Below, piece by piece: positions 62,365-64,000 of a stretch of DNA of 64,000 nt. The translations under genes were made by a program, and so were the position numbers. Origin of the DNA: Sipunculus nudus. Taxonomy: Eukaryota > Annelida > Sipuncula > Golfingiida > Sipunculidae. Every line of letters starts with the position of its first letter. Position 1 is the first letter of the stretch. The stretch is taken from positions 52,447,370 to 52,511,369 of the forward strand of contig CM049307.1 in NCBI GenBank assembly GCA_026874595.1, written 5' to 3'. A model generated the notes under the pieces. The model was not told the origin of the DNA, made no database searches, and was given only the letters and a program-made list of their open reading frames with translations.

Positions 62365-64000
62365 GTAAGCTCACTCTGTGACGTCTCTGGCAAAAAGCAT
62401 AAAACAAAAAGTTTATAGGTTATATAAGGTAACCATCAACACATCAAAACAGGTGCATTACTGTTCTTTTTTCTTAGGAGTCATGAAATATTTTTCCTTG
62501 GTTGGGTTTCATGAAACTGAACCCATTTCTCTTACAATACCATTATTCTACTTGTGTAATTCTGAGAAATCATTCATGTGTGCAGTATTCTCAAACTTGC
62601 TGAAATTTCTTAAATTCTGTTGATATTTACCAGATCTGTATAAAAAAGTAATAGGTAACAAAATGTAATGTTTTTTCTATGCCCTTAGTATATATGTTCC
62701 TGTGATAGTACAAGTTTGCTGGGTCGGTAGCAATTTAGCAAATATATATTACTAGTCTATGTATTTCATCATAGACAGTCAGGGAGGATGTTATTTCATA
62801 TTGACGCCCATAAATAGTAATAGCATCATTGGACCAGGCTTCAGATCAAAATAGTTGACACAGTTGTAATGAAAGTTTAATGCTTTGTGCAGTTGGTCTT
62901 GTTGCAATATAAACATTTTAGCCAAACCAAAATGATAAATGATAAATGTCGGCACTATTGGAAATACATCTGGATAGTATTACCATTGATTTAAAATTCA
63001 TTCATTGAAAAGCTTAATTGTATTTATGTTTGTATATAATTAGGATGAACCACTTTTGATTTGCTAAGGTAATATAACTTACTGTACACGTTTGAAAGAC
63101 CATTTTCATATCTAAAAGATAGGTGAAATGTTTGACATTATCATGCACTGTTTGTTTAGGGGTAAAAAGGTGAAAGAGATGAACCAAGGCACATGTTTAC
63201 CTTGCATTTACATATAACCAGATAGGCCATAAATTTGATTCAGACTAGTTGCATTGCATGGTATTCTGACTGTCTGATATTTTACATGTACAGGCTTCAG
63301 ATAAAAAGAAACAAACTCCTTGCAGCATATGTTGCCTGGATGTATGTATTAATAGCCTATGTCCACATTGACAGGGAGGATTGTATTAACATCCGATGCG
63401 GGTATGTCTACTCAGCAGCCAGCATTTTCACAGTTACTGTTTGTTGACTTATTGGTCACAGTTTATTATCCCAGCCCCTGCTTTGGCTGTTGTTACACAT
63501 TTATTTTGCTGGTTGATGCGCCAATGCTGCGTTTCTCTTTCACCTTCGTTCCCTGGAATGAACCTTGCTTCTACCGTGATACAGGTTTTATTGCAGATTA
63601 TGACAGGAACATAATTTATAGTGGTGAATGATAGAACAAAATCAATACCATGTAGTGAACCAACACCGTAGTGCCAGCAAGTCGTTTCATATATATCAGC
63701 CTGATGCACAAGGGTGGGGTATAGCCCTTATTTATAGGCACTGGGAATTTACAATAAGCACAATAGCCTTGACATCAACCCAGCCAAGGCCTATAGCACT
63801 GTTTGAATATAAAAATTGCCATTGTACATCTTTGATCTTCCAGCCTTGAAATATAAAATGAAATAATAAATTGAATACTGTCTTTAGAAGAATATTTAAT
63901 GTCATTTGACATTTGTCCTCATTTACCAGACCTTGACTGTAAGCAGTTGTGCTTATTCAGTAGACATTACATGCTATGTTACTGTTCTCATTTAATAGAC
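62365..64000 (+). other. Start of myosin intron 8
   Basis: AT-rich intronic sequence to the window edge. Overlapping open frames at 63235-63849 on both strands show no domain, splice logic or coding composition. Confidence 0.75.

Noticed and set aside
63235-63849. Cluster of overlapping open frames at the right end as the next myosin exon
   Set aside because: None contains the residues expected after MPDNT in class II myosins, nor a matching acceptor in the required phase.

Overview
This is a eukaryotic, AT-rich, intron-rich animal window. Introns use GT-AG borders and run to 13 kb, long TA microsatellites are common, and several dispersed repeat families have short hairpin ends and AAGGTCAAGGTCA-rich bodies. 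I know such families mainly from bivalve and other molluscan genomes, so my best guess is a marine mollusc, probably a bivalve. That is inference from repeat style and protein similarity, not a species call.

The main gene is the 5' part of a conventional non-muscle (class II) myosin heavy chain of the zipper/MYH9/10/11 type, on the + strand. Eight coding exons can be placed at 20729-21079, 27259-27415, 34419-34446, 47661-47781, 58876-58968, 59619-59682, 60042-60140 and 62125-62364. They join in one frame and encode about the first 384 residues of the motor head: the SH3-like N-terminal domain, the purine-binding loop, the P-loop GESGAGKT, loop 1 and switch I. Switch II, actin binding, the IQ motifs and the rod lie beyond 64000. 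A plausible promoter and 5'UTR region sits at about 20400-20728.

The left edge (1-3.6 kb) carries the last exons of another + strand gene. Its residues CAFDEENFSLLCPKHK match the end of the extended PHD module of the RAI1/TCF20 family. Two alternative gene ends can be drawn, a short one ending at 2994 and one splicing to a GC-rich exon at 3474-3622.

The interval 6.8-19.2 kb is a graveyard of mobile DNA. It holds hairpin-capped repeats (families A-D below), a broken integrase-type gene with a cysteine-rich tail (14.24-15.28 kb), a tRNA-headed SINE with an internal pol III B box (15.4 kb), a decayed fragment of an unknown protein (15.77-16.05 kb), a 200-bp MITE with terminal inverted repeats, and a dense cluster of TACTC-N(4-5)-GAGTA palindromes (16.66-16.95 kb) that I cannot assign to a known element.

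The myosin introns carry further structure. Intron 2 has an exon-like open segment. Intron 3 has a 108-bp minisatellite and a 287-bp tandem array, full of AGGTCA half-sites, that ends about 70 bp before the P-loop exon. Intron 4 has a 2.33-kb element with 34-bp terminal inverted repeats and a TAA target duplication (PIF/Harbinger-like), a 2.6-kb hairpin-capped element, and a long antisense open frame that looks like part of a secreted or extracellular protein.
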